Assembly: GCA_016707685.1 (NCBI GenBank)
Contig: JADJHE010000004.1
Coordinates: forward strand, 186,001 to 250,000
From: Bacteroidota bacterium
Lineage (GTDB): Bacteria > Bacteroidota > Bacteroidia > 2-12-FULL-35-15
Direction: 5' to 3'
Length of the DNA: 64,000 bases
Positions 27,201 through 36,400 of the stretch are shown here, one piece after another (within the stretch, counting starts at the first letter, position 1; each line of letters starts with the position of its first letter). Made by a program: the position numbers and the translations under genes. The notes below the pieces were generated by a model. The model had not been told where the DNA came from, searched no databases, and worked only from the letters and a program-made list of their open reading frames with translations.

Positions 27201-28967
27201 TTAGTGTTTTTCTTCTTCCTTTTGTTCGCCTTCTTTAGCCGCAGGTGCAACTGATTTTAAATAAACAGCAGAATAATCTCTAAATCGCATTGCATTTGAA
27301 TACAATCCATGAACTGTTGATTTAACTAGACGGTAGCTTTCTTCATACCATAACATTAAAACTGGAGCATCGTTCATCATCAATTGTTCTGCTTTTAAAA
27401 ATGCTGCATAACTCTCTTCTTGTGTTTTTGCAGATTTTCCTTCTTCAAACAATTTATCAAATTCTGCATTCTTATAACGTGGAGTATTAGGGAAAGATGG
27501 TTGTGTTGCATCAGCAGGAACACCCGCACCATACAATGTCCACAAGAAATTTTCTGGACTAGGGAAATCGGCAATCCACGCAGCACGGAAGATTTCTGCA
27601 CGACCATATTTAGCATCTTCCAATTTTTGTTTTTGTGGAACAACCTCAAAGTCAACATTAACATTTAATACTTCCATTAATTGTTTCTGAATTTCTAAAA
27701 CAACATTTGCATTTTTAGAACCACCGCTATTTAATTCAATTTTAACTTTCGGAAAACCTTTACCGTTAGGATATCCTGCTTCTGCTAACAATTTTTTAGC
27801 TTTTTCGGCATCAAAATCGTACCCTGAAATTTTAGTGATGTCATATCCTTTAAAAGAAGGAGGGCAAATACCATTAATACCTGGTCCGTATGCTTCTCCC
27901 TTTAATACGTCTTCAATAATTTTATTTCTATCAATTGCATAGCTAAATGCCTGACGAACTTTAGGATTATTAAATGGTTCTTTTGTTAGGTTAAATTCAT
28001 AATACTGACTTGCCATTTCAGGAGAGCGCTCTAAAATGAACTTAGGTGGTTTGTTTTGAAAATTAGAAATTTGACTTTCTACCATGTCTTTGATAGACTC
28101 TGAAGGAAGACCTATAACCATTGCTAAATCACCTTTTTCAAAACTTTCTAACTCTTGCTTTTTTGTTGGTAAAAAAGAAACGACAATTGAATCTAAGAAT
28201 GGTAATTTATTCCCTAAAGAATCAGTACCGTGATAGTTATCATTACGTTTTAAGATAATTTTATCTGTTGCTTCTGTTTGTACAAACATAAAAGGACCTG
28301 TTCCTACTTTCATATCGATACCATACTTTTCAACTGCTTCTTTAGCAACAACGCTAGCTGCAGGAGATGCTAAAATCGATAAAAAAGAAGAACTTGGAGA
28401 TGTAAGTGTGATAGTAATTGTATAATCATCAACAACCTTAACTCCTTCGATTGTACCATTTGGCTTGCCTTTGCTAGCTTCAAAGAATTTATTAGCACCA
28501 ACAACTCTATCTTTAAAAGTTGCTCCAAAATTTGAATTGTCTTTAGAATCTGTACATAATAACTCGAATGAATATTTAAAGTCTGCAGCTTTTACTTCAC
28601 GACCTTTACCACCTTCAAAACATTCATTGTCTTGAAAAACAACACCTTTTTTAAGATTAAAAGTATAAGTAGTACCAGCAGCATCTACAGTCCACTTTTC
28701 TGCTAATGAAGGGATGATAGACAAGTCTTTAGGATTAAACTTCACCAATCCTTCATAAATTTGGTTTGCAATATGCGCAGAACCGATATCTGTAATTGCT
28801 GTAGGATATAATGTTTGGACCTGCTCTGTTTCATTAATTTTCAATGTTCCACCATAAACTTTGTCGCCTTTAGCAACTCTATCGCCCGATGCGCTATCGG
28901 TAGATGAGTTTGAACATGAATATAAAAACACTCCTAATGATAGGATAAACAATAAGGATTTTTTCAT
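27201..28967 (-). CDS. ABC transporter peptide/solute-binding lipoprotein (SBP family 5, OppA/DppA type)
   Basis: A 588-residue extracytoplasmic binding protein of the family 5 type. A lipoprotein signal (LLFILSLGVFLYSC, with Cys followed by SNSS) is followed by the typical opening LYPTAITDIGSAHIANQIYE and the signature EKWTVDAAGTTYTFNLKKGV. KVRQAFSYAIDRNKIIEDVL is a further family motif. It binds oligopeptides or similar solutes for an ABC importer, but no permease or ATPase is adjacent. I chose the ATG at 28967 because it yields the lipobox; an upstream in-frame start would add 32 residues with no signal character. Confidence 0.9.
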   Translation of the reverse strand: MKKSLLFILSLGVFLYSCSNSSTDSASGDRVAKGDKVYGGTLKINETEQVQTLYPTAITDIGSAHIANQIYEGLVKFNPKDLSIIPSLAEKWTVDAAGTTYTFNLKKGVVFQDNECFEGGKGREVKAADFKYSFELLCTDSKDNSNFGATFKDRVVGANKFFEASKGKPNGTIEGVKVVDDYTITITLTSPSSSFLSILASPAASVVAKEAVEKYGIDMKVGTGPFMFVQTEATDKIILKRNDNYHGTDSLGNKLPFLDSIVVSFLPTKKQELESFEKGDLAMVIGLPSESIKDMVESQISNFQNKPPKFILERSPEMASQYYEFNLTKEPFNNPKVRQAFSYAIDRNKIIEDVLKGEAYGPGINGICPPSFKGYDITKISGYDFDAEKAKKLLAEAGYPNGKGFPKVKIELNSGGSKNANVVLEIQKQLMEVLNVNVDFEVVPQKQKLEDAKYGRAEIFRAAWIADFPSPENFLWTLYGAGVPADATQPSFPNTPRYKNAEFDKLFEEGKSAKTQEESYAAFLKAEQLMMNDAPVLMLWYEESYRLVKSTVHGLYSNAMRFRDYSAVYLKSVAPAAKEGEQKEEEKH

Positions 28968-29119
28968 AATGTGATATAATAAACGTTTAAATAAGCTAAA
29001 ATCAATTGCAAGATTACTCCAACTTTCGCAAAATTCCAAGTTAAATATACAAAATATGCCCAAAATAGAAAAAAATGATTTTTTGGCTTGAATAAAGTTT
29101 TATGTTAGACAAATTTGTT

Positions 29120-29127
29120 TATTTTTG
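29120..29127 (+). promoter_or_regulatory. Possible promoter -7 box upstream of the 29237 gene
   Basis: TATTTTTG fits TAnnTTTG, with a T-rich GTTTTA about 19 bases upstream as a weak -33 candidate. If used, the leader would be about 100 bases. Nothing else is evident in the 269-base gap between the divergent genes. Confidence 0.4.
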
Positions 29128-29236
29128 CGTCTAATTAAAAAAAAAGGCGATTTTATTTTGAAATTGATAAATAACATTATAATATTGCCTTCGAAAATGA
29201 GTAACCCGCAATCAAGTTCTTGTTTTTAACATAAAA

Positions 29237-30046
29237 ATGAAAATGAAAAAGATATTTTTTGCTATTATTAGTTTGTTTGTTTCAACCTCAGGTTTTTCTA
29301 CCGGAGTAATTGTGTTGGAAGGAAACTACCAAGGAAAAAACCTATATATACAAAACCCATTTGCTGGATCAGGTGTTGGTTTCTGTGTTCAGGAAGTACG
29401 TGTAAACGGAAATGTTACTACCGATGAGATTGCATCGAGTGCATTTGAAATCGACTTTAGAAACTTACAACTAAAAGTTGGAGATAAAGTAGAAGTAAAA
29501 ATTACTCACAAAGATGATTGCAAACCAAAAGTGTTAAATCCTGAGGTATTAAAACCGAAGAGTACTTTTGAAGTTGTATCAATGAGTGTTGATAAAGACT
29601 TAACTTTTAAATGGACAACAAAAGGCGAAACTGGTAAATTAGCATTTACAATTGAACAATTCCGTTGGAACAAATGGGTAAAGGTTGGAGAAGTTGAAGG
29701 AAACGGTACTTCTACAGAAAACAATTACTCATTCAAAGTAGCACCTCATTCAGGAAAAAATCAATTCCGTGTAAAACAAGTGGATTACACAGGGCAACCA
29801 AAATTATCTAAAACAGTAGATTTTCAATCAACAGCAGCTGAAGTTACCTTCTCTCCTGCAAAAGTTTCTAAAGAAATCGGTTTCTTTTCTGGAACAACTC
29901 CAGTAGAAACGATGTTCGAAATCTATGACCAATTTGGTAACATCGTTAAAAAAGGATTCGCTAGCACAGTAGATGCTTCAAACCTTGCAAAAGGTGCTTA
30001 TTACTTGAATTATGACAACAAAATGGGTGAATTCATTAAAAAATAA
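29237..30046 (+). CDS. Conserved secreted protein with possible T9SS-like C-terminal domain
   Basis: A 269-residue protein with signal peptide KIFFAIISLFVSTSGFSTG. Residues 20-90 form a carboxypeptidase-regulatory-like beta domain (VLEGNYQGKNLYIQNPFAG, and CVQEVRVNGNVTTDEI). A second beta domain covers about residues 110-195. The C-terminal 75 residues (EVTFSPAKVSKEIGFFSG ... MFEIYDQFGNIVKKGFAS ... LAKGAYYLNYDNK) look like a short type A-style sorting fold. The family is conserved in Bacteroidota without an assigned function. Followed by a clear terminator. Confidence 0.6.
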   Translation: MKMKKIFFAIISLFVSTSGFSTGVIVLEGNYQGKNLYIQNPFAGSGVGFCVQEVRVNGNVTTDEIASSAFEIDFRNLQLKVGDKVEVKITHKDDCKPKVLNPEVLKPKSTFEVVSMSVDKDLTFKWTTKGETGKLAFTIEQFRWNKWVKVGEVEGNGTSTENNYSFKVAPHSGKNQFRVKQVDYTGQPKLSKTVDFQSTAAEVTFSPAKVSKEIGFFSGTTPVETMFEIYDQFGNIVKKGFASTVDASNLAKGAYYLNYDNKMGEFIKK

Positions 30047-30064
30047 TTTTCCTTTTCTATAATA

Positions 30065-30100
30065 AAAATAATCCCGATCATAAGTCGGGATTATTTTTTT
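30065..30100 (+). terminator. Terminator after the 29237 secreted-protein gene
   Basis: The stem AATAATCCCGA pairs with TCGGGATTATT across a 7-base loop and is followed by seven T residues. Confidence 0.88.
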
Positions 30101-30122
30101 GTACTAACCAACCATTTTCAAA

Positions 30123-30524
30123 ATGCTTAAAATAGAACACATAGGTATTGCCGTAAAAAACATCGGACAATCGAATGAATTGTTTACAAAGTTATTTAAC
30201 AAAACACCCTACAAGCTAGAAAAGGTAGAGAGCGAAGGGGTTTCAACCTCTTTCTTTATGCTTGGCGAAAGCAAAATCGAATTGTTAGAAGCTACTAATC
30301 CCGAAAGTGCAATTGCCAAATTCATTGATAAAAAAGGAGAAGGGATTCACCATATCGCATTTGAAGTACAAGATATTTATGCTGAAATGGAACGATTAAA
30401 AAATGAAGGATTTACTTTATTGAATGAACAACCAAAGAAGGGAGCTGATAATAAATTAATTTGTTTTTTACATCCAAAATCTTCGAATGGCGTATTAGTA
30501 GAACTTTGTCAGGAAATCAAATAG
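30123..30524 (+). CDS. mce: Methylmalonyl-CoA epimerase
   Basis: A 133-residue glyoxalase/VOC-fold enzyme that interconverts (2R)- and (2S)-methylmalonyl-CoA in propionate/succinate metabolism. Hallmarks are KIEHIGIAVKNI (metal His), ESKIELLEATNPESAIAKF and KGEGIHHIAFEVQDI (second His), and VLVELCQ near the end (metal Glu). Length matches the family. The mutase subunits are not in the window. It ends one base before the convergent DAHP synthase-chorismate mutase gene. Confidence 0.94.
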   Translation: MLKIEHIGIAVKNIGQSNELFTKLFNKTPYKLEKVESEGVSTSFFMLGESKIELLEATNPESAIAKFIDKKGEGIHHIAFEVQDIYAEMERLKNEGFTLLNEQPKKGADNKLICFLHPKSSNGVLVELCQEIK

Positions 30525-30525
30525 T

Positions 30526-31618
30526 CTATTTTTTATTCATTATATCCGTTTGTCTACGAATGGATTCATCGTGTATTAACTGATACAAACCTTTAATAAA
30601 ATCTTTTGGCAAACCTAATTTAGTTGCGGTATCTAAGCTTTTATCAAATAAGCTTTTCCAATGATTTAATTGAAGTATTGTAATATTATTATCACGTTTG
30701 TACTCTCCTATTTTTTCGGATACCGCCATTCTTTTAGCAAGTAATTCCAATAGCTCATCATCTAATTTTCGAATCAAAGATCGAAGTTCATCTAACTGTG
30801 TTTTTAAATCCAAACTCTCAATTGATGATTTTCGAATTTGAAGACCGCACACGACTTCTTTTTAATTGTAGAGGAGTAATTTGTTGTTGCGCATCGCTTA
30901 ATGCAACAGAAGGATTAATATGCGTTTCTATCATCAAGCCATCCATATCCATATCCATGGCCTTTTGAGCAATGTATGGAATCAATTCTGGATTACCTCC
31001 AATATGAGAGGGATCGCAAATAACAGGTAACTGCGGACAAGCAGCTTTTAAGTCGATTGCTAATTCCCATTTAGGAGAATTGCGAAATGGACCATTATCA
31101 TAAGAATGAAAACCACGATGTATAGCAGCAATTTTTTTTATTCCTGCATTATTAATTCGTTCCAATGCTCCTGCCCAAAGTTGTGCATCGGGATAAATTG
31201 GGTTTTTTACAAAAACAGGAATATCAACGCCTTTAAGAACATCAGCAATATCTTGAACAGAAAATGGATTAACTGTTGTACGTGCACCAATCCACAATAT
31301 ATCAACTCCCGCTTTCAAACACTTTTCGACATGCTCAGAAGTTGCCACTTCCGTTGCTATTAACATTCCAGTATCTTGTTTTACTTTTTTCAACCATTCC
31401 AATCCTATATCACCAATACCTTCAAATGTATTAGGGCGTGTACGAGGTTTCCAGATACCTGCTCGAAAAATGGCATTTGGAAAATTTTGTGCAATTAATC
31501 TTCCGGTGCTCAGCATTTGCTCTTCGCTTTCGGCACTACATGGCCCTGCAATTAGCAAGGGTTTTGAGTAAGTTGGAAGCCAATCTTTAATCGGTAGTAT
31601 GTCGAGGTCTAATTTCAA
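30526..31618 (-). CDS. Bifunctional 3-deoxy-7-phosphoheptulonate synthase / chorismate mutase, frameshifted in this sequence
   Basis: The N-terminal part (about 250 residues) is a KDO8P-like DAHP synthase, the first enzyme of the shikimate pathway: LIAGPCSAESEEQM, FRAGIWKPRTRP, WIGARTTVNPF, VKNPIYPD, and CDPSHIGGN. The C-terminal part (about 100 residues) is an AroQ-type chorismate mutase (LRSLIRKLDDELLELLAKRM, EKIGEYKRDNN). The fusion is characteristic of Bacteroidota. A single extra A in an A-run near 30863 breaks the frame; removing it yields about 363 residues. I favour the TTG at 31618 as start (M-K-L-D-L-D-I-L-P), because the frame further upstream runs into a terminator. Confidence 0.9.
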
Positions 31619-31628
31619 AATTTTATGA

Positions 31629-31664
31629 ATAAAAAACTCCCGCAAAGTTACGGGAGTTTTTTGT
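31629..31664 (-). terminator. Terminator for the deoxyhypusine synthase-like gene
   Basis: AAAAAACTCCCG pairs with CGGGAGTTTTTT across an 8-base loop, giving a T-run on either strand. It lies between the end of the DHS-like gene and the start of the DAHP synthase gene. Confidence 0.85.
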
Positions 31665-31688
31665 TTTAAGTACTTTAATTTAAAAATA

Positions 31689-32663
31689 TTACCATCCTAA
31701 AATCCATGCAAACATTAATGGTGCAACAATTGTTGCATCACTTTCTACAATAAATTTAGGTGTATGAATATCTAATTTTCCCCAGGTAATTTTTTCGTTA
31801 GGAACTGCTCCTGAATAAGAACCATAGCTGGTTGTAGAATCAGAAATTTGACAGAAATAACTCCAAAAAGGAATGTCTTGCATTTCCATATCTTGGTAAA
31901 GCATTGGCACAACACAAATAGGAAAATCACCTGCAATCCCTCCACCAATTTGAAAGAACCCAACTCCTTTTCCACCTGAATTTTTTGGGTACCAATCAGC
32001 CAACCAAGCCATGTATTCAATACCCGACTTCATGGTAGATGCTTTGATTTCTTTTTTAATTACATAAGAAGCAAAGATATTTCCCATTGTTGAATCTTCC
32101 CAACCAGGAACGACCATCGGTAAATTACGCTCAGCTGCTGCAAGCATCCAAGAATCTTTTGGATCAATTTCATAATATTGTTGTAACTCGCCACTCAATA
32201 ATATTTTGTACATAAACTCATGCGGAAAAAAACGTTCTCCTTTATCATCAGCATCTTTCCAAATCTTGTGAATGTGTTTTTGTAATCTACGGAATGCTTC
32301 TTCCTCAGGAATACACGTATCTGTAACACGGTTATAGTGATTTTCTAATAAATCCCACTCTTCTTGTGGAGATAAATCACGGTAATTTGGAACACGCTTG
32401 TAATGTGAATGCGCTACCAAGTTCATAATGTCTTCTTCTAAGTTTGCACCAGTACAAGAAATGATGTCCACCTTACCCTGACGAATCATTTCTGCTAATG
32501 ATTTACCTAACTCAGCTGTACTCATTGCTCCAGCAAGTGTAATCATCATTTTACCACCTTCAGTAAGGTGTGCTTCGTATCCTTTTGCAGCATCAACAAG
32601 CGCTGCAGCATTAAAATGCTTATAATGTTTTTCAACAAATTGAGAAATCGGTCCTTTATTCAT
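31689..32663 (-). CDS. Deoxyhypusine synthase-like protein
   Basis: A 324-residue homologue of eukaryotic/archaeal deoxyhypusine synthase, which transfers an aminobutyl group from spermidine to a lysine of eIF5A using NAD. Segments conserved with the family are SCTGANLEEDI, VPGWEDSTMGNIFASYV, GGGIAGDFP and TTSYGSYSGAVPNEKITWGK. The last contains the W-G-K matching the catalytic lysine (Lys296 here). Bacteria have no eIF5A, so the substrate is unknown; some bacterial relatives act on other amines. It is transcribed alone and ends at a clear terminator. Confidence 0.88.
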   Translation of the reverse strand: MNKGPISQFVEKHYKHFNAAALVDAAKGYEAHLTEGGKMMITLAGAMSTAELGKSLAEMIRQGKVDIISCTGANLEEDIMNLVAHSHYKRVPNYRDLSPQEEWDLLENHYNRVTDTCIPEEEAFRRLQKHIHKIWKDADDKGERFFPHEFMYKILLSGELQQYYEIDPKDSWMLAAAERNLPMVVPGWEDSTMGNIFASYVIKKEIKASTMKSGIEYMAWLADWYPKNSGGKGVGFFQIGGGIAGDFPICVVPMLYQDMEMQDIPFWSYFCQISDSTTSYGSYSGAVPNEKITWGKLDIHTPKFIVESDATIVAPLMFAWILGW

Positions 32664-32810
32664 AATTCAATATTTTTTTTAATTGGATTGCAAAAGTACA
32701 TTATATAAGTAATTTTAAAAAATAAAAAAGCAGATTGTCTGAAATGATTATAAATAGGGGCGTTTACTATTTATTAATGTGTGCTTAACCTTATTTTTTC
32801 ATACCAAATT

Positions 32811-32818
32811 TACCTTTG
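32811..32818 (+). promoter_or_regulatory. Possible promoter -7 box for the pseudo-receiver gene
   Basis: TACCTTTG fits TAnnTTTG and lies 24 bases before the ATG at 32843. The -33 region is AT-rich without a clear TTTG. Confidence 0.45.
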
Positions 32819-32842
32819 TGAAACAAAACTAAACAAAGACAA

Positions 32843-33202
32843 ATGTTTTTGAAAAAGAAGAAAGTATTGCTCGTTTATGAAAATGCAGCTGAAATAAATG
32901 CAGCTGAAGCGTATTTATGCAGCAAAGGTTACGATACAAACAAAGCCAGTGATTTAAACGATGCGTTTCAATTGGCGCTTAATTTTCAGCCTGATGTAAT
33001 TGTAATAAACACACAAAATATATTTCCGGAAATTGAACGTTTTAACAAACGAATTGAACAAGAAAGAAAAAAGAAGATAGAACTCTTAAATCTTGTTGAT
33101 ATTGATTCGTATTTAAAAATCTCGGTGAACGAACATGTTGCCATAAAGCCTGTACAACCTAGCTTATTGCATCATTTGATTCGTTTAATGATTAAAAATT
33201 AA
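32843..33202 (+). CDS. Stand-alone degenerate response-regulator receiver-like protein
   Basis: A 119-residue protein with the alpha/beta rhythm of a receiver domain: KKKVLLVYENAAEINAAEAY, then the PDVIVINTQ strand and the conserved K-P of IKPVQP (Lys102). At the usual phospho-acceptor position the Asp is replaced by Asn56, and the acidic pair after strand 1 is reduced to a single Glu13. A pseudo-receiver unable to be phosphorylated in the usual way is therefore likely. There is no output domain. Assignment is by pattern only; it could be an unrelated small protein. Confidence 0.5.
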   Translation: MFLKKKKVLLVYENAAEINAAEAYLCSKGYDTNKASDLNDAFQLALNFQPDVIVINTQNIFPEIERFNKRIEQERKKKIELLNLVDIDSYLKISVNEHVAIKPVQPSLLHHLIRLMIKN

Positions 33203-33264
33203 AGACGACACAATTGTTCATAATTGTTTAATTATTTTCTAACACACTTCCCCTTTTTTTACTA

Positions 33265-33272
33265 TATATTTG
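33265..33272 (+). promoter_or_regulatory. Possible promoter -7 box ahead of the tandem leader motif
   Basis: TATATTTG fits TAnnTTTG. It lies about 30 bases before the first copy of the tandem structured motif, so both motif copies would be in the 5' leader of the large T9SS protein gene. Confidence 0.5.
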
Positions 33273-33301
33273 TACTATGAAAGTTGATTATTTACTTTCA
33301 T

Positions 33302-33361
33302 AAAGTGATCACCCTACAAGAGGTTTGTTCTTTATAAAACAAACTACTCCGAAACCACTTT
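33302..33361 (+). ncRNA. Leader motif copy 1 (structured, unassigned)
   Basis: The outer helix AAAGTG/CACTTT (33302-33307 with 33356-33361) encloses the conserved 5' strand ATCACCCTACAAGA, a hairpin (GTTTGTT with AACAAAC, 33323-33329 and 33338-33344) and the conserved 3' strand CTCCGAAAC. Copy 2 keeps the flanking strands but has a different hairpin sequence that still pairs. I do not recognise it as a known riboswitch class. Confidence 0.6.
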
Positions 33362-33378
33362 GTATGTTTTTATAACTA

Positions 33379-33433
33379 TAAGTGATTACCCTATAAGAAA
33401 TCTTCTAATTGAAGATTATTCCGAAACCACTTA
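33379..33433 (+). ncRNA. Leader motif copy 2 (structured, unassigned)
   Basis: The outer helix TAAGTG/CACTTA (33379-33384 with 33428-33433) encloses ATTACCCTATAAGA, a hairpin AATCTTC/GAAGATT (33399-33405 with 33411-33417, loop TAATT) and ATTCCGAAAC. Its 3' end is 22 bases before the start codon of the large surface protein. The outer pair at position 1 differs from copy 1 but still pairs (A-T to T-A). Confidence 0.6.
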
Positions 33434-33455
33434 CACAATTTAATTTTTAATTAAA

Positions 33456-36400
33456 ATGGACAAAGTAATTGGAGCTAGTAAAAAAGTTATGCTGTTATGC
33501 ATTTTTACATGCATTCTCTTAAGTTCTAAAAATAGCATAGGACAAGTTAACATTATACCTATACGAACAGATGTTGCTGGTTTTGGGACTTGGACAGATG
33601 CCTCCATTACAGGGACCACTTATTTACAGCTAATTGCAGCTGCAGGTGCATCAAAGACATTTACTCCAACAATGGATTTCACTCCATATACAACCATTAC
33701 ATTAGATTTTAAAGCAAGAACATTTGGAGGGGTCAATGCCACTAAAAACACGATAACCGTTTCTATATCAACTGATGGGGCAACATGGACAACAATTGGC
33801 ACTAGAACTCCCGCAAATACTACACTTACTGCTATGACGCAATTCAGTCTTAGTGCCTACAACATATCTTCAACAGTTAGAATACGTTTTGAAACGCTAA
33901 ATGCTGACGGATCTGTTGGTGCCGGCATTGACGATATTGATATTAAAGGAACAGCACCAGCGGGGCCAACAATTACCCTTTCTACAACAACACTCTCAGG
34001 ATTTACGTACCCTTTTGGAAGTGGGCCATCGGCAGAACAAACCTTTACATGTGCAGGAACAAATTTAACAACCGACATTACTCTTACTCCACCTACAGAT
34101 TATGAAATTTCTTTATCCAGTGGCAGTGGATTTGTTGCTAGTCCTAGCACATTAACATTAACACAAAGTGCTGGAACAGTTGCAGCAACAACCATTTTTG
34201 TTCGTTTAAAAGCAGGACTAGCAGTAGCAAATTACAATGCCGAACTAATAACAGCATCCAGTACTGGAGCAACAAATAAAACAGTTTCTTGCAGTGGAAA
34301 TGTAAGTGGGCCAGTAATTACAGTAACTCCAACAACATTAACAACGTTCAATTATGTAGTTGGAAATGGTCCATCAAGTGAATTAACATTCACCGTTTCT
34401 GGTGTTGGATTATCAGCAGATATTATTTTAACTCCACCTACAAATTATGAAATTTCATTAAGCAGCGGAAGTGGATTTATTACAAGTCCAAGCACAATTG
34501 CACTAACTCCATCGGCAACAAATACAGTAGCAACAACAACAATATATATGTGCGTTTAAAAGCAGGACTTGCAATTGGAAATTACAATGCAGAACAGATA
34601 ACAGCATCAAGTACAGGAGCCACAAATAAAACGGTTTCATGTAGTGGAACTGTTACAGTTTCTTCGGCATCCGATGTTATTCCCGTTGCCAGTTCTGAAG
34701 CAGCGTCTGTACCCTCAAACATAAATACTGCTGGTCCATTATTATCTAGCCAAGGAACACAAGTATGGCAATTTACAATTCGTGATGGTGGCGGAAGTGC
34801 AGACTTAGATAACCTACCAACGATTGTAACGGGGATTACAATTGCTAATTTAAATTCAGCAGGATTAGATTGGAGCACAGCAATTAATTCCATCGACTTA
34901 TTTAATGGAACAACCAATGTTGGCTCCTTACAATTTGGATCAGCAAATTTAACTGCTAGTCAAGCCCAATTCACTGGCATTACAGGTATTAGTGTGCCGG
35001 ACAACTCCTCTTTAACAATTAGTGTACGACTAACACTTCGTTGTACATTAGGTACAGGAAATGTTGAAGCCGATTACTTCCGTTTGAGTATTAGTAATGG
35101 AAATTTCACTACTGCATCTTCGGCTACTAGTAGTCAAAAAAATAGCTCGTTCCCTGCTGCACAATCCACAGCAACATCAACTTTCAATGATATAGATGTA
35201 ATTGCAACACAACTTAATTTTAGTACACAACCATCTTCTACAGGTGTAGGGATTGGCATGTCGCCTTCGGTTACAGTTAGTGCAACCGATGCATGTGGGA
35301 ATATTGATTTAAACTTCAACTCAGCTATAACAATAAGTTCAACAGGAAGTATGTCGGGTGCGCCCATAACTGTTACTGCAAGTTCGGGCGTTGCAACATT
35401 TACATCTGTTGTCCACACAGCTATAGGAACAGGCTTAACATTAACAGCAAGTGCTGGTGGCTTTTCAAACATAATTAGTAATTTATTTAATATTAGCTTA
35501 GCAACAGCTTTCAAACCTGGTGAATTAGTATATGTTGCATTTGATGCCAGTAACACTGGTGCAAATGATGATATCTATATCATGAATATGGTTGACATGG
35601 TTCCTGGAACATCTTTTTCGCACGTAAATTCTAGATTTGAAGCAGGCGCTGCTGCTTGCACAAGAACGTTAAGATGGGCTGGACCAGGTGATTTACCAAA
35701 TGAGGATCCTGCCATAATTACAATCGTATACAATGGTGGCTCTAATATTAGTGCGGGAAGTGTGATTATGTTTAATACAGGTATATCTGGTGCAAATAGC
35801 TCCATCTCACTTTTTACAATTAATGGAGTGGATAGAACAAGTGATTTTAGCTATACAGCTTCTGGTGTTGCAAATATATCCACCAGTGATCCTGATCAAT
35901 TATGGTTAATTCAAGGCTCTTTTACAGGATTAGGAACAACAAATGTTCAACTTATCGGTCAAGTTTTGTATGGCCTTACAAATGGAGTTAGCTGGATTCC
36001 TTTTAGTACAGCCGTTTCCGCTGGAACTTCGGGAGGAAGTACAAGACAAGCTCGATTGCATCCCGATTTAGAATGTTTTAATTACGAATCAGCAACACGT
36101 AGAGAAGCTGCTTACTATCCAGTTGCATCAGTTCATACAGGAAGTAAACGTACGCTATTAGGAAACATAGCAAATTCTTCGGGATGGACAACAGGTACTA
36201 CCGTTGCAGCAGCAATTGCCACAACTACATTCACTGTTAGTTCAAGCAATCCAAATGGAACATGGGTTGGTGATGCCGCTAGCAACTCGAACGATTGGTT
36301 TACATGTGGTAACTGGGAAGGCTTAACAGTTCCTGATAGAGACATGGATGTTGTTATTCCGAATGTAACAAATTTTGCTCGAATTGATGTTGATGGATAT

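Noticed and set aside
33302..33433. CRISPR-like or transposon inverted repeat
   Set aside because: There are only two copies, with stems that differ between copies but still pair, and no transposase. An RNA motif explains this better.
34540..34560. Programmed frameshift in the 33456 surface protein
   Set aside because: The site is a plain AT dinucleotide repeat, and the first module shows the uninterrupted sequence (V-R-L-K-A-G) at the same place. A two-base error is simpler.
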